From NCBI GenBank assembly GCA_016218905.1, contig JACRCS010000830.1, forward strand, positions 1 to 11,321: DNA of 11,321 nt. The letters run 5' to 3'. The stretch is from Deltaproteobacteria bacterium (GTDB taxonomy: Bacteria; Desulfobacterota_C; Deferrisomatia; Deferrisomatales; JACRMM01). This document shows, piece after piece, positions 1 through 6,176 of the stretch (its first letter is position 1; each line of letters opens with the position of its first letter). Position numbers and translations under genes: made by a program. The notes under the pieces are model-generated. The model did not search any database. It was not told where the DNA came from and saw nothing but the letters and a program-made list of their open reading frames with translations.

Positions 1-96
1 CTTAAGGCTCTGGAAGTTGAGGCTCAACTGGCCCTCGCCAAAGACGTCCAAATTGCTATTACAGCTAACTGTGAGGAACCCGGCAAAGACCAATGA
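1..96 (+). CDS. 3' end of an unidentified gene (partial)
   Basis: An open frame enters from the left edge and stops at TGA 94-96, leaving 31 codons. The visible C-terminus starts with a helical, Ala/Leu/Glu-rich stretch and ends in a polar tail (NCEEPGKDQ). Base composition is clearly lower in GC than the genes downstream. I do not recognise the family from so short a tail, and it could also be a chance open frame. It is separated from the next gene by about 640 nt, so it is probably not part of the same transcription unit. Confidence 0.4.
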   Translation, partial: LKALEVEAQLALAKDVQIAITANCEEPGKDQ

Positions 97-427
97 CGTT
101 GGCGTAGGCTCAGGGGGCGGTAGGGGGCGCCGAATCGCGGAGCTTGAGAAGCGTAGCGATTCGTGACGGTTCGAAGGGGCGGTCCCCGAGAACCCGTCGG
201 TGAAGAACCCCGTGAAGGGGTCTTTCAGCGCCCTGCTAGAGCGCGAATCTCCCTTCGCGCCGCGCGGAGTTGGCCCGGTCCGCTGCCCGACCGGCTCCGT
301 ACGAGAAGGGCATTTGCGCCGCAGTCCCCCCGACCCATCGACGTTTGCCTCGAAACAAAGGGCGCCAATCCCACCTGATCGGATTTCGGGTAGCACCGAA
401 TACCCGAAAAGTCACCGATGCACGACC

Positions 428-456
428 TTGAGACTTCGTTTGATTACGCATAGAGT
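428..456 (+). promoter_or_regulatory. Possible sigma-70-type promoter
   Basis: TTGAGA (428-433) and TAGAGT (451-456) are separated by exactly 17 nt in one of the less GC-rich parts of the leader. This would give a 5' leader of roughly 270 nt for the selenoprotein cluster. The -10 match is weak and no transcript data are available, so this is only a candidate. Confidence 0.25.
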
Positions 457-693
457 GTGGGACATCGGAGGGGCCGATGGAATCGTCAATCTTGTTTGGC
501 TCGGCCGATACCCAAGGGCAGAGGCTGCGCCGCCCGCGGTGTCGCGCCTTAAGAGAAGGGCCGACCGAGGATGAGCACTGAGGTTGCCGCGCCCCGGCAA
601 GGGCCGGTTGGCCTCGCCTGCCCAGGGGAGGGTTCCGCACTTGGCCCCACCCCGAAGGAAAGGAGGTGCGACCCACCAGACCATGGATTGAGA

Positions 694-730
694 GTGGTTT
701 CATCCACGAGCGGCACGCCATGAAAGGAGG
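694..730 (+). promoter_or_regulatory. Mutually exclusive hairpins next to a strong ribosome binding site
   Basis: GTGG (694-697) and CCAC (704-707) can form a small hairpin with loop TTTCAT (698-703). The same TTTCAT is perfectly complementary to ATGAAA (720-725), which runs into the Shine-Dalgarno sequence AAAGGAGG (723-730). Pairing of 698-703 with 720-725 would partly occupy that ribosome site, while the upstream hairpin would free it. The Shine-Dalgarno lies 6 nt before ATG 737 but only 2 nt before ATG 733, which supports the 737 start. A switch role is inference. Confidence 0.3.
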
Positions 731-736
731 GCATGC

Positions 737-1771
737 ATGGCGAAACAGAAACTGATCAACGCCTATCGGGGCAAGCAGACGGACACTGCCCCCTGGGTCC
801 CGTACGCGGGGGTACACTGCGCGTTCCTCATCGACGAACCTGCAGACAAGTACCTCAAGGACCCAAATCTCCTCGCGAAGGGCGTGGCAAACGCGGCGAA
901 CCGCTATCACGCCGACGGGATTCCGCTGCTCTTCGACCTCTCGGTGGAAGCGAACTCGGTAGGGTGCGACCTCAAGTGGTGGGGGGACAACGTCCCGTCC
1001 GTGACGAGCCACCCCTGCTCCGACAAGTCCCCCTCCCAGGCGGGGCTCAAGGTCCCCACCAAGGAGTCCGGCCGGTGGCCGGTGATCTTCGAGGCCGCCA
1101 AACTCGCCAAGCCCCTGCTCGACGAGATGGACTGCGTCATGATGGGGCTCGTGTGCGGGCCGCTCACCTTGGCGTCCCATCTGGCGGGCGTCCGGATCTT
1201 CACGGACGTTTACAAGAACAAGGCCTTTGCTCACGAGGTGCTCAAGTTCGCCGGCGAAGTCTGTGCGGCCGGCGCCCAGTTCTACGCGGACATGGGTTGC
1301 GAGATCATCGCGATCGTGGATCCCGTGGCCTCGCAGATCAAGGCCGAGACGTTCCGGGAGTTTGTCACCCCGAACTGCCAGCCGGCCATCAAGGTGATCC
1401 ATGCCGCGGAGAGGACCTCGTCCTTCTTCATCTGCGGGGACTGCACCCGGGTGATGGAGGAAGTGTGCACGATCGGCACGCACGGCTTCGCGATCGACGA
1501 GCAACTCAACCTGCTGTTCGTGCGCGACTTGGCAAGAAAGCACGGCGTGGGCTTCGGAGGGAACCTGAAGCTCACCCTTGCACTGAGCCTGGGGCTCCTG
1601 TCGCCACGCGAGGACGCGATCGTCAGCCTCGCTGCAGGCGGCAATATCGGGTACACCTTCGCGCCTGGCTGAGACATGCCCTACGATGTCCCGGCGGGAC
1701 ATGTCGATCAGGCGTATGAGGCGAAGGCGTGGTTTGAACAGTACTATACTCAGTACCCGAAATCTGAGTAA
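737..1771 (+). CDS. Sec-containing uroporphyrinogen decarboxylase/MtaA-like methyltransferase
   Basis: 344 residues when TGA 1670-1672 is read as Sec312; the frame then stays open for 32 codons to TAA 1769-1771. The fold is that of the UroD/MtaA/CmuA family (COG0407-like): an N-terminal segment with DGIPLLFDLSVEA around 60-72, MGLVCGPLT near 136-144, and a C-terminal APG-U-DMPYD motif where relatives have APGCD. In MtaA-type methylcobamide:thiol methyltransferases the HxC...C residues bind the zinc that activates the thiol. Here the HxC position reads F231-I-C233 followed by G-D-C236, and the distal Cys is Sec312, 79 residues after C233. The family transfers methyl groups between corrinoids and thiols or decarboxylates porphyrins; the substrate is unknown. 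No corrinoid protein is nearby. The start at 737 follows AAAGGAGG with 6-nt spacing. Ending at 1672 would delete the conserved last strand and helix, which argues for readthrough. Confidence 0.85.
1670..1705 (+). promoter_or_regulatory. SECIS element of the MtaA-like selenoprotein
   Basis: Downstream of TGA 1670-1672, ATGTCCC (1686-1692) pairs perfectly with GGGACAT (1696-1702) around a 3-nt loop GGC (1693-1695). The loop starts 21 nt after the TGA. A short apical loop with G in the first two positions, at this distance, fits the known bacterial SECIS model for SelB binding. The hairpin lies inside the coding frame (residues about 317-322). Confidence 0.75.
1741..1756 (+). repeat. Short inverted repeat
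   Basis: GTACT (1741-1745) and AGTAC (1752-1756) flank a 6-nt centre, forming a small dyad in the last codons of the MtaA-like gene, 36 nt before the next start. It could be an operator or a weak hairpin; at this length chance is not excluded. Confidence 0.2.
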
Positions 1772-1791
1772 TCCAGCCAGAGGAGGGTACA

Positions 1792-2184
1792 ATGGCCGAA
1801 GAGAAGATTCATATCGACGTATTGACACTTGACAGTGTGCAGTGTGCAGCGTGTGGCTACATGATGGAGTCCATCGCAGCGATGCCAAAAGAGGTCCAGG
1901 ATATCATCGAATACAAGGAATGGTCGATCAAGAACAAGGATGGTATCGGCAAGTTTCTAGAGCTCAAGGGAAAGGTCCTGCCCACAATCTGCATCGAACG
2001 TGATCTCGTCTTTCAAAGTCTTATTCCTCAATACGAGGAGTTGATCGACGAGATGGCCAAGAGGGCAGCGACTCCGGAGCTGGCCGAGAAGCTCAAGGCG
2101 CTCCGCGAGAAGGGCTTCCAGTTTGACAAGATCCAGGAGAACCTGGCAAGAGCCGGATCCGGCCTTTCCACGAAGGCAGAATAA
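1792..2184 (+). CDS. Thioredoxin-fold protein with CAAC motif (paralogue 1)
   Basis: 130 aa. A beta strand (IHIDVLTLD) leads into a CxxC at C18-A-A-C21 and a helix starting GYMMESI, followed by the cis-Pro strand LPTICIERDLVF (about 72-83), a thioredoxin-like C-terminal half. It aligns through its length with the Sec gene at 3162 (shared features: QxxAC, YM.ES, LPT, LIP.QEEL), so it is the Cys form of that selenoprotein. A charged, helical extension of about 40 residues follows the fold and is absent from the paralogues. A good ribosome site (AGGAGG) precedes ATG 1792. Its codons are less GC-rich than the neighbours', and the CxxC region has a local direct repeat (GTGTGCA twice). Likely a cytosolic dithiol carrier; its partner is unknown. 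Confidence 0.8.
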   Translation: MAEEKIHIDVLTLDSVQCAACGYMMESIAAMPKEVQDIIEYKEWSIKNKDGIGKFLELKGKVLPTICIERDLVFQSLIPQYEELIDEMAKRAATPELAEKLKALREKGFQFDKIQENLARAGSGLSTKAE

Positions 2185-2200
2185 GGCGCGCGGCATCGAA

Positions 2201-2227
2201 TCGCCCCCGCCAGCAAAAGGGGGGCGA
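2201..2227 (+). terminator. GC-rich hairpin, possible terminator or attenuator
   Basis: TCGCCCCC (2201-2208) pairs perfectly with GGGGGCGA (2220-2227) around an 11-nt loop, 17 nt after the stop of the first thioredoxin-fold gene and in the widest gap of the cluster (237 nt). No U-tract follows, so it may be a weak terminator, an mRNA stabiliser or a processing site. The remainder of the 2185-2421 gap shows no gene. Confidence 0.4.
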
Positions 2228-2421
2228 ACCGGCGAGACGCAGGCGCGCCGGCGTGGGAGATTGGAACCGCTTCGGGCCGCGCGCGCGGGAGGCAAACCGA
2301 GGGGCGGGGAGGGGCAGCGCCTGCCTCTCCTCGCCGTTTCGCACCCCCATGCGCAGCACGGGAACAAACGACGGAAATCGACCCGACCCGCGGCAACAGA
2401 CCGGCGCACGACGAGGTGGCC

Positions 2422-2766
2422 ATGGCGGAGCCTTCGAGACTCGTACTGGAAGTGATCTACAAGGCGGACTACTGCATCCCCTGCGTCTACATGGACGAGG
2501 CCGTTCGAGAGGTGCTGCCGCGGTATCCTGGGGTCGACTACCGGAAGGTGGCCTTCATGGAGTCGACGGAGCACAAGAGGCGGTTCACAGAACTTTCGAT
2601 CGCCCTGTTTGGCAAGGAGAAGGTCCACCGCATGGAGCAACTGGCGCCGATTCCGTCGATCTTCATCGACGGCAAGCTCGTCTTCGACATGATCCCTCCG
2701 CGCTTCGAACTGGAGGCGGCCATCGAGCGCGCCCTGCTGGACAAGGACCCCACACGTCACCACTGA
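2422..2766 (+). CDS. Thioredoxin-fold protein with CIPC motif (paralogue 2)
   Basis: 114 aa from ATG 2422; a GTG at 2416 is in frame, but the GAGG ending at 2416 is spaced correctly (5 nt) only for the ATG. The protein begins with a beta strand (LVLEVIYKAD), then Y-C18-I-P-C21-V-Y-M at the start of a helix, and the cis-Pro strand PIPSIFIDGKLVF, typical of a thioredoxin-like domain. It is the Cys counterpart of the next gene, whose motif reads H-U-I-P-C-V-Y-L. Its stop TGA (2764-2766) is in the same frame as the downstream ATG 2773. Expected to be a small cytosolic disulfide or selenenylsulfide reductant; there is no signal peptide. Confidence 0.8.
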   Translation: MAEPSRLVLEVIYKADYCIPCVYMDEAVREVLPRYPGVDYRKVAFMESTEHKRRFTELSIALFGKEKVHRMEQLAPIPSIFIDGKLVFDMIPPRFELEAAIERALLDKDPTRHH

Positions 2767-2772
2767 GGCGCC

Positions 2773-3069
2773 ATGGATCGGATCGTTCGTCTGGAGATCC
2801 TCCACGAGGGGGAGCACTGAATCCCCTGTGTGTACCTGGCCCGGGTGGTCGAGGCGGTAGCGCCAGAGTTCGGAAAGGCAGTCAGAGTTGAGACGGTGGT
2901 TCTCAAAACCCGCGACGGTGCCCGGCGCTTTCGGGCTCTGAGAGAGGAACTCGGCCGATTCCCCCCTGTGCCGTCCCTCTTCCTCGACGGGCAGCTCGCC
3001 TTCCCGTCCACGCCTTCCCTCGAGGAACTGAGGGCCCGTCTCGCCCGAGAGATCGCACAGCAGCCCTGA
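2773..3069 (+). CDS. Thioredoxin-fold selenoprotein with UIPC motif
   Basis: 98 aa when TGA 2818-2820 is read as Sec16. The residues around it (H-U-I-P-C19-V-Y-L) match the preceding gene's Y-C-I-P-C-V-Y-M one for one, so Sec takes the place of the N-terminal, nucleophilic Cys of CxxC. The rest is the usual second half of the fold: strand VRVETVVL, helix, then PPVPSLFLDGQLAF and a final helix. The start ATG 2773 has a weak GAGG 4 nt upstream. Beginning instead at the GTG after the TGA would lose the first strand and the active site. The best hairpin after the TGA is weak: ACCT/GGGT around loop GGCCC at 2838-2842. Probable role: a selenol-based reductase or carrier working with the adjacent thioredoxins. 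Sec is well supported by the paralogue alignment and less so by the SECIS. Confidence 0.82.
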
Positions 3070-3161
3070 GGGAGCCCCTCCTCTCCCCTCGCCTCTCCAC
3101 TTCGTCCCCTGGGACCCCAGCACGAGAGGGCCCGGGACCCCTCCCCGCAAGGAGCCGGCTC

Positions 3162-3476
3162 ATGTCGGAGAAGGTCGTCGTCGACGTGCTCCTCACCGAT
3201 TTCAAGCAGTGACTGGCCTGCGCCTACATGGCGGAGTCGGTACGGGAGCTACCGGCAGAGATCCAAGGAATGATGGAGGTGCGGGAGTGGGACATGCGAA
3301 CCAGGGAGGGGGTGCAGCGCCTGTGGCAGCTTCGCGCCAAGTCCCTCCCCACGATCGCGCTCGACGGCGAGCTAGTGTACGAGGCCCTCATCCCGGACCA
3401 GGAGGAACTGGCGGAGGAGATTCGCCGACGCCACCTCCAGAAGGTCTCGCGAGAAAGGAGCAGGCATGAAGATTGA
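3162..3476 (+). CDS. Thioredoxin-fold selenoprotein with ULAC motif
   Basis: 104 aa when TGA 3210-3212 is read as Sec17. The context Q-U-L-A-C20-A-Y-M-A-E-S matches Q-C-A-A-C-G-Y-M-M-E-S of the gene at 1792, and similarity continues to the end of the fold (KSLPTIALDGELVYEALIP). An AAGGAG lies 7 nt before ATG 3162. The 3' end overlaps the next gene by 11 nt, suggesting translational coupling. A possible SECIS is CTGCGCC/GGCGGAG (3218-3224 with 3230-3236, one G-G mismatch) with loop TACAT; it starts only 12 nt after the TGA and lacks the usual G, so it is atypical. Likely a selenol oxidoreductase partner of its Cys paralogue. Confidence 0.82.
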
Positions 3477-3714
3477 GATCCTGGGCGCGGGTTGCAAGAA
3501 ATGTGACCTGCTCTACGACAACACCCTGAAGGCCCTGGACCTCGCAGGGCTCCGGGAGGAAGCTCACGTGGAGAAGGTGAAGGACATCGACCAGATCCTC
3601 AAGATGGGGGTCTACACCACGCCGGCACTGGTGGTGGACGGCGACGTCCTCTCGACGGGTCGGGTCCTGTCACCAGAGCAGATCCTGGACAAGCTTCGAC
3701 CCAAGGGTCCGTGA
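3466..3714 (+). CDS. Small redox-active disulfide (TM0996/MTH895-like) thioredoxin
   Basis: 82 aa. It starts MKIEILGAGCKKC, with C10-K-K-C13 directly after the first strand. The cis-Pro strand is TTPALVVDGDVLSTG, and the helix ends in PEQILDKL. This pattern and length match the minimal glutaredoxin-like 'redox-active disulfide protein 2' family of anaerobes and archaea. It overlaps the upstream selenoprotein by 11 nt and has its own AAAGGAG site. Members often sit beside dedicated thioredoxin reductases, and one lies two genes downstream, so it is a plausible direct substrate of that flavoprotein (inference). Confidence 0.88.
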   Translation: MKIEILGAGCKKCDLLYDNTLKALDLAGLREEAHVEKVKDIDQILKMGVYTTPALVVDGDVLSTGRVLSPEQILDKLRPKGP

Positions 3715-3730
3715 GGCAGGAGGAGTCTCG

Positions 3731-4756
3731 ATGGCGGCAGCGACAGCGGTTCAGCTGATCACAGGCTTCCTGGGCAGCGGCAAGACCACCTTCCTCAACC
3801 GGGTCATCCGGTCCTTTCCCAAGGACCGCAAGCTCATGATCCTGATGAACGAGTTCGGCGAGGTGGGGGTCGATGGCGCCCTGGTCGAAGGCGAGGACCT
3901 CGACATCCTGGAGATCAGCAAGGGGTCCATCTTCTGCGTCTGCGTGAAGACGGACTTCATCAAGGGTCTGAACGAGATCGCCCGCAAGCATCAGCCCGAC
4001 GTGCTCCTGATGGAATCCACGGGCGTCGCGAACCCCACGGACCTCAAGCGGGACCTCTCCCTGCCCTTCTTCCAGGGCCGGTTCGAGCTCACCGAGCAGT
4101 TCTGCCTCCTCGACGCCGCCAACTTCGAAGAGGCTTACGAGGTCTTCGCCTCGGTGGAGAAGCAGATCGCGTCATCCACGGTCTTCGTCCTCAACAAGAC
4201 CGACCTTGCGACGCCGGAGCAGGTGAAGCGGGTCAAGGAGCTCGTGGCGAGACACCACCCCAACCCCCGCTTCTTCGAGACGACCTACGCCGAGATCCCC
4301 GTCGGCGAGTTCCTTCCCGGCGCGCGGACGCCGCCCGAGACGGACACTTCGGCAAAGGCGGAGCTTCTGTCGGCCGAGGAGCTCAAGGAAGCGATCGACC
4401 GCCTCCTGGACGACCCCGAGCGCGAGCTGACGCCGCCGGACCGTCTCCTCTCGGCCGTGTACGCCTGGGAGGGCGGCGGGGCCGAGGCCTTCGGGGCCCT
4501 CGCGGCCAGGCTCCCCCCGGGGATCGTCCGCGGCAAGGGCTTTCTGTCGGAGGGGCAGGACACCCGTCTCTTCAGCCTCGTGATGGGCCGATGGAGCCTA
4601 GAGACAGCGACGCTGCCGCCGAACCGGGCCGACCTCCTCAGCCGGATCGTCTTCATTGCCCCACCCGAGGTGATGCCCCTCTTGGAGCGGCTCGGGGAGG
4701 AGTTCCCGGGGTTTCGCCTGCGAGCCCTCCTGGATCCGGCGGCAGGGAAGACGTGA
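3731..4756 (+). CDS. COG0523 (CobW/P47K-like) GTPase
   Basis: 341 aa, preceded by a strong AGGAGG. The G domain shows Walker A GFLGSGKTT (12-20), NEFGEVGVDG (40-49), ESTGVANP (95-102) and the guanine-specificity NKTD (155-158). The family's metal-binding CxCC motif reads C69-V-C71-V72 (after KGSIF), so the third Cys is missing. A C-terminal CobW_C-like domain follows from about residue 225 (LLSAVYAWEGG, GIVRGKGFL). Family members use GTP to insert or traffic metals (Zn, Co, Ni) or serve metalloenzyme maturation. In this cluster a natural client would be the zinc-type MtaA-like enzyme, though that is inference. The stop overlaps a GTG by two bases (GTGA) at the next gene. Confidence 0.9.
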   Translation: MAAATAVQLITGFLGSGKTTFLNRVIRSFPKDRKLMILMNEFGEVGVDGALVEGEDLDILEISKGSIFCVCVKTDFIKGLNEIARKHQPDVLLMESTGVANPTDLKRDLSLPFFQGRFELTEQFCLLDAANFEEAYEVFASVEKQIASSTVFVLNKTDLATPEQVKRVKELVARHHPNPRFFETTYAEIPVGEFLPGARTPPETDTSAKAELLSAEELKEAIDRLLDDPERELTPPDRLLSAVYAWEGGGAEAFGALAARLPPGIVRGKGFLSEGQDTRLFSLVMGRWSLETATLPPNRADLLSRIVFIAPPEVMPLLERLGEEFPGFRLRALLDPAAGKT

Positions 4757-4761
4757 CCCCG

Positions 4762-5718
4762 ATGTGCGACGCAGAAGGCGCGAGGATCCTGGACCCCGAC
4801 GTCGTCATCCTGGGCGCGGGCCCTGCTGGACTGACAGCCGGGCTCTACGTAGGGCGGGCCAAGCTTCGCTGCCTCCTCTTGGGCGCGCAGCCCGGCGGAA
4901 AACCCGTCCTGTATGAGGAGGTCGCCAACTACCCCGGATTCCCCGGAGGCGTTCCGGGCGCCCAGTTGATGCTCGGCATGGTGAGTCAGGCCGATGACTC
5001 CGGCATCGTTCGCCTCTCTGAGAACGCCACGCGGATCTCCTTCGAGCCGGACGCGATTCAGGTCCAGGTCGGGGACCGAACGCACTCGTCGCGGGCCCTC
5101 ATCGTCGCCACCGGTTCTGACCCGATTCCTTTGGGCGTCCCCGGGGAAGAGGAGTTCGCAGGCAACGGCGTCTACTACTGCGCCCACTGCGACGCCGCCG
5201 TGTTCCAGTTTCTGGCCAAGGCCAGAGCCTGCGTGGTCGGCGGTGGTGACACTGCCCTCCACACGGCCCTCTACCTGACCCGTTATGCAGAAGAGGTGAC
5301 GATCGTCTATCACGGCGACGCGCTCAAGGGGAATGCGTCGGTGCGGGACGCCGTTCATGCCCATCCGAAGATCCGCGTCGAGCTTCATCGGCGGGTGTCG
5401 GCGGTGGTCGGTGAAGACCACCACGTCGAGGCCCTGCGGCTGCTCGACACCGAGAGCGGGCGCGCGCTGGAGCAGGAAACGGACGGTGTCTTCGTCGGGA
5501 TCGGCCAACGGGCCAACTCCGGCCTGGTCCGGGGGCTCGTGGACCTCGACGAAGCCGGATTCATCCGCGTCAACACCGGCCTGGAGACGTCGCGGCGGGG
5601 CGTCTTCGCCGCAGGGGACGTCACCGACAAGCCGTTTCGGCAAATCGTCACCGCTGCGGGCGACGGAGCCACCGCCGCGAACTCGGCCATCCGGTTTCTC
5701 CAAGGAGAACCGACCTGA
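4762..5718 (+). CDS. trxB: Thioredoxin reductase-like flavoprotein with altered NAD(P)H site
   Basis: 318 aa, the usual length for low-Mr thioredoxin reductases. FAD-binding GAGPAG (18-23), ATGSDP (116-121), the redox-active C140-A-H-C143 (usually CATC) and FAAGDV (282-287) are all present. The second dinucleotide fold has VVGGGDTA (158-165), but the canonical HRRxxxR that grips the NADPH 2'-phosphate reads Y-H-G-D-A-L-K. The enzyme may therefore prefer NADH or take electrons from ferredoxin or a reduced flavin, as in reported ferredoxin/flavin-dependent relatives. ATG 4762 is 11 nt after AGGGAAG; GTG 4753, overlapping the GTPase stop, is possible but only 2 nt from it. It is the obvious electron entry point for the cluster's small thioredoxins. 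Confidence 0.9.
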   Translation: MCDAEGARILDPDVVILGAGPAGLTAGLYVGRAKLRCLLLGAQPGGKPVLYEEVANYPGFPGGVPGAQLMLGMVSQADDSGIVRLSENATRISFEPDAIQVQVGDRTHSSRALIVATGSDPIPLGVPGEEEFAGNGVYYCAHCDAAVFQFLAKARACVVGGGDTALHTALYLTRYAEEVTIVYHGDALKGNASVRDAVHAHPKIRVELHRRVSAVVGEDHHVEALRLLDTESGRALEQETDGVFVGIGQRANSGLVRGLVDLDEAGFIRVNTGLETSRRGVFAAGDVTDKPFRQIVTAAGDGATAANSAIRFLQGEPT

Positions 5719-6077
5719 CCTCCGCCGAGGTCCGTCCCGGGGCGGCCGCGCCCTTCTCGTCGCTCACCGGGAGCAACGTCAGTCTCACGTTCAAGATCCT
5801 GAGCGGTCTCGCGCCCCTCTGGTACGTTTCGAGCTACTTCGTCCCCCATGGCCTCACGCCCATTCGCTTCGGCACCAACGACCTGGTGGCGTTCCTGTTC
5901 ATGCTGCCCGCCTCCGCTGCCTACCGCTTCGGTGCCGGGGCGCTGGTGAGCGGCCGGGGGAGCCTGCCGAAGACCCTCGGGTACCTGGGTGCCGCCGCAG
6001 TCTTGTTCGTCGTCGCCTCCCTCATTCCGAACTGGGTCAGGCGCCGGTACGGCCAAGGAGGCATCGAGGGACGATAG
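5715..6077 (+). CDS. Small three-helix membrane protein, apparent CTG start
   Basis: Coding-like, high-GC third-position codons run from about 5715 to TAG 6075-6077. There is no in-frame ATG, GTG or TTG before GTG 5886. AAGGAG (5702-5707) sits 7 nt before CTG 5715, and that CTG overlaps the flavoprotein stop (CTGA), so I favour CTG and 120 aa. Three hydrophobic segments are visible: about 26-43 (LSGLAPLWYVSSYFV), 57-78 (LVAFLFMLPASAAYRF) and 88-108 (LGYLGAAAVLFVVASLI), with a basic C-terminus (VRRRYG). I do not recognise the family. Its position between the reductase and the PrdB-like gene suggests a membrane anchor, an electron link or a small transporter; none is shown by sequence. A 63-aa protein from GTG 5886 is the alternative. 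Confidence 0.55.
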   Translation: MTSAEVRPGAAAPFSSLTGSNVSLTFKILSGLAPLWYVSSYFVPHGLTPIRFGTNDLVAFLFMLPASAAYRFGAGALVSGRGSLPKTLGYLGAAAVLFVVASLIPNWVRRRYGQGGIEGR

Positions 6078-6108
6078 TCGAGCCCCTCCTGTGAAGGGAG
6101 AACCGTTG

Positions 6109-6129
6109 GCTGCCACGGGCCCAGGCAGC
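6109..6129 (+). other. Intergenic hairpin
   Basis: GCTGCC (6109-6114) pairs perfectly with GGCAGC (6124-6129), and the 9-nt loop itself contains GGGCCC. It lies in the 99-nt gap before the PrdB-like gene. It could stabilise or attenuate the mRNA; no U-tract follows. Confidence 0.3.
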
Positions 6130-6176
6130 GCGAACCTCTGAAGGTGACGCCCCAAGAATCGAGGAAGGGAGCCACG

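Larger units (their letters stand above)
97..736 (+). other. Long non-coding leader with several hairpins
   Basis: No convincing gene lies here. Open frames on both strands look like GC-rich shadows without a ribosome site or a recognisable product. Visible structure: an 8-bp perfect inverted repeat CGAATCGC/GCGATTCG (131-138 with 156-163); a 10-position stem with one wobble and one mismatch (202-211 with 217-226, loop GTGAA); an 8-bp perfect stem TTCGGGTA/TACCCGAA (385-392 with 401-408); and TTGCC/GGCAA near 583-600. I looked for tRNA-Sec and for SAH and cobalamin riboswitches and found no match I would defend. The stretch probably carries the promoter and 5' leader of the downstream cluster. 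Confidence 0.5.

Noticed and set aside
97..736. tRNA-Sec, SAH riboswitch or cobalamin riboswitch in the leader
   Set aside because: No anticodon arm with TCA and long variable arm could be assembled. The CGAGG...CCTCG pairing near 567-616 resembled an SAH element only superficially, and no B12-box was found.
236..1888. Very long minus-strand open frame opposite the MtaA-like gene
   Set aside because: It is antisense to a clearly conserved gene and runs through the leader; low-complexity Arg/Gly/His-rich content is typical of GC-rich shadow frames.
2764..2766. TGA at the end of the CIPC gene as an additional Sec codon
   Set aside because: The fold is already complete, no family residue is expected there, and the next gene has its own ATG 6 nt later; noted only as an oddity.
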